A stretch of DNA of 64,000 nt from Leminorella richardii (lineage in GTDB: Bacteria > Pseudomonadota > Gammaproteobacteria > Enterobacterales > Enterobacteriaceae): NCBI RefSeq assembly GCF_900478135.1, contig NZ_LS483470.1:186001-250000 (forward strand), written 5' to 3'. Each line of letters starts with the position of its first letter. Positions within the stretch are counted from its first letter, which is position 1. Shown here piece by piece: positions 62,528 to 64,000 of this stretch. The translations under genes were made by a program, and so were the position numbers. Under the pieces are notes generated by a model, which was not told the origin of the DNA, searched no databases, and saw only the letters and a list, made by a program, of their open reading frames with translations.

Positions 62528-63289
62528 GTGAAACAAACGCAGCGACACGAGTCCATCATTGATTTAGTTCGTAAGCACGGTTATGTCAGTACTGAAGAGC
62601 TGGTGGAACACTTTGGCGTCAGTCCGCAGACGATTCGACGGGATCTTAACGAGCTGGCGGAACAGCACAAGATCCAACGCCACCACGGCGGCGCGGCACT
62701 GCTGTCCAGCTCTGCCGTTAACGCTGCGTATAACGACCGTAAGGTGATGTGGTTTGAAGAAAAGGCGCGCATTGCCGAGCGAGTAGCCAGCCATATTCCC
62801 GACGGCGCGACGCTGTTTATCGATATCGGCACCACGCCGGAAGCGGTGGCTCACGCTCTGCTGAATCATAAAAACCTGCGGGTAGTCACTAATAACCTGA
62901 ATGTAGCGACGCTGCTAACCGGAAAGCCAGACTTTCGTCTTATCCTTGCCGGGGGTGAAGTGCGCTCGCGTGACGGCGGCATTATTGGTGAAGCAACGTT
63001 AGACTTCATTTCTCAATTCCGACTGGACTACGGCATTCTCGGCATCAGCGGCATTGATGGCGACGGTAGCCTGCTGGAGTTTGATTACCACGAAGTGCGC
63101 ACCAAGCGCGCGATTATTGAGAATTCCCGCTGTGTGATGCTGGTAACCGATCACTCCAAGTTTGGGCGAAATGCGATGGTAAACCTCGGAAATATGGGGC
63201 TGATTGACTACCTGTTTACCGACAAGCAGCCGCCAGACAGCGTGATGAACATCATTCGTCAGCACGACGTTAAGCTTGAGCTCTGCTAG
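62528..63289 (+). CDS. glpR: glycerol-3-phosphate regulon repressor GlpR
   Basis: DeoR-family repressor of glp genes, released by G3P. 253 residues from GTG 62528. N-terminal helix-turn-helix GYVSTEELVEHFGVSPQTIRRDL and the sugar-phosphate isomerase-like effector domain (FIDIGTTPEAVAHALL, GGEVRSRDGGIIGEATLDF). Last gene of glpEGR; 108 bases after glpG. Its targets glpTQ and glpABC are also in this window. Confidence 0.98.
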   Translation: MKQTQRHESIIDLVRKHGYVSTEELVEHFGVSPQTIRRDLNELAEQHKIQRHHGGAALLSSSAVNAAYNDRKVMWFEEKARIAERVASHIPDGATLFIDIGTTPEAVAHALLNHKNLRVVTNNLNVATLLTGKPDFRLILAGGEVRSRDGGIIGEATLDFISQFRLDYGILGISGIDGDGSLLEFDYHEVRTKRAIIENSRCVMLVTDHSKFGRNAMVNLGNMGLIDYLFTDKQPPDSVMNIIRQHDVKLELC

Positions 63290-63315
63290 CGCACTGTCAC
63301 GCGATCGTGATAGAG

Positions 63316-63347
63316 AAAGGGCGCTCAAACGAGCGCCTTTTGCTTTT
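63316..63347. terminator. intrinsic terminator after glpR
   Basis: AAAGGGCGCTC-AAAC-GAGCGCCTTT, then TGC and T6 on the plus strand. The A-run on the left lets it also act on the minus strand for the LysR gene. Confidence 0.85.
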
Positions 63348-63362
63348 TTAGTTGGCTCGGCA

Positions 63363-64000
63363 CTATTTCTCTGTTAGAAAATCAACAAACTTCCTGATTT
63401 TTAACGGCACATAGCGCGAGTAGGGATAAAGCAGAATAAACGGCCGTGAAGTACCGGCATAGTTGCGTAAGACCTCAACCAGTTCGCCGCGCTGTAGTTC
63501 CTGCTCGACGGTAAACCGATAGACCTGCATCAGCCCAGCACCGCTTTTAGCAAGCGTCAGAGTGGCAAGAAAATCCTCTTGGCAGAGAAAGCGCCCGCTA
63601 GTTTCCAGCTTTATCTCTTTTCCTTGCTCTATGAATGACCAAGGTATTTTTCTGCCGCTGCTGGGCAGAGCATACTGAATGCACTCGTGGTGAGCCAAAT
63701 CGGCGAGCACCGCCGGCGCGGGGTGCTGCTGCAAGTAAGACGGCGCTGCGACAACGATAAGCTCCGCGTCCTCTAGTCGGCGAGCGACTAGGCCCGAGTC
63801 GTTCAGTTCATTTCCCCTGATGGCAACGTCAAACTTATCTTCGGAAAAATCGATATTCTGATTGCTGACCTGCACATTGATCTTCATATCCGGATAGCGA
63901 GCGCAGAATTCAGTCAGCCTAGGCAGTAGGCGATAGTGCGCATACAGCGTCGGAGCGCTGATGCTCAGGACGCCCACAGGAGCCTGACCCTCGCCAGAGA
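63363..64000 (-). CDS. LysR-type transcriptional regulator, C-terminal part (cut by window end)
   Basis: The minus-strand frame runs from the window edge (64000) to 63363, so only the effector-binding domain is seen, about 211 residues. It begins in the typical linker (…GVLSISAPTLYAHYRLLP) and contains YPDMKINVQVSNQ, FDVAIRGNEL and LARRLEDAELIVVAAPSYL, as in LTTRs. The DNA-binding domain lies beyond the window. The target is unknown. An internal GTG at 63977 is not the real start. Confidence 0.9.
   Translation of the reverse strand, partial: SGEGQAPVGVLSISAPTLYAHYRLLPRLTEFCARYPDMKINVQVSNQNIDFSEDKFDVAIRGNELNDSGLVARRLEDAELIVVAAPSYLQQHPAPAVLADLAHHECIQYALPSSGRKIPWSFIEQGKEIKLETSGRFLCQEDFLATLTLAKSGAGLMQVYRFTVEQELQRGELVEVLRNYAGTSRPFILLYPYSRYVPLKIRKFVDFLTEK

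Overview
The window is about 64 kb of chromosome from a gammaproteobacterium of the order Enterobacterales. Nearly every gene is a close full-length relative of an E. coli/Yersinia core gene, and the short-range gene order is enterobacterial (bcsC-hmsP-dctA-yhjJ-kdgK-yhjD, prlC-rsmJ, rmuC-ubiE-ubiJ-ubiB-tatABCD, dcrB-yhhQ-tusA, rsmD/ftsYEX-rpoH). hemB sits between tatD and rfaH, hmsP follows bcsC, uspB is missing, and blocks that are far apart in E. coli are joined. This points to a lineage outside the E. coli/Salmonella group, perhaps Yersinia- or Budvicia/Leminorella-like. I cannot fix the genus from sequence alone.

Layout. 1-10.2 kb: the end of the cellulose exporter gene bcsC (broken by a one-base deletion), the c-di-GMP phosphodiesterase hmsP, dicarboxylate uptake dctA, the M16-like yhjJ, kdgK with a KdgR-type operator, and yhjD. 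10.3-19.1 kb: an unusual membrane protein with a C39 peptidase domain, gor, rlmJ, a small acidic orphan, a regulator remnant, prlC (one-base deletion) with rsmJ, an orphan 189-aa protein and gdhA (one-base deletion). 19.6-26.4 kb: uspA, pitA, yhiN, a DksA-type zinc-finger gene, a clear RyhB small-RNA gene with a Fur box, the pyruvate-sensor kinase gene btsS without its response regulator, and a DedA-family gene. 26.5-39.2 kb: rmuC, ubiquinone genes (ubiE, ubiJ, ubiB, ubiD), the Tat export operon, tatD, hemB, rfaH, pepE and fre. 39.3-44.2 kb: a protein tyrosine phosphatase, asd, rhtB, pldB and yigL. 44.2-51.4 kb: glycerol-3-phosphate genes glpTQ and glpABC, divergent around a perfect CRP site. 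51.5-64 kb: dcrB, yhhQ, a pirin, tusA, yhhN, a DUF1820 gene, yhhL, rsmD, ftsY-ftsE-ftsX, rpoH with a sigma-E type promoter, glpE-glpG-glpR, and a LysR-type regulator cut by the window end.

The clearest working group is glycerol-3-phosphate use: GlpQ releases G3P from phosphodiesters, GlpT imports it, GlpABC oxidises it anaerobically, and the repressor GlpR lies about 15 kb away. The window shows no phage, insertion sequence, CRISPR array, tRNA or rRNA. I did not find a convincing new multi-gene system. The points most worth attention are three one-base deletions in otherwise intact conserved genes, the RyhB locus, and the stand-alone membrane C39 peptidase.
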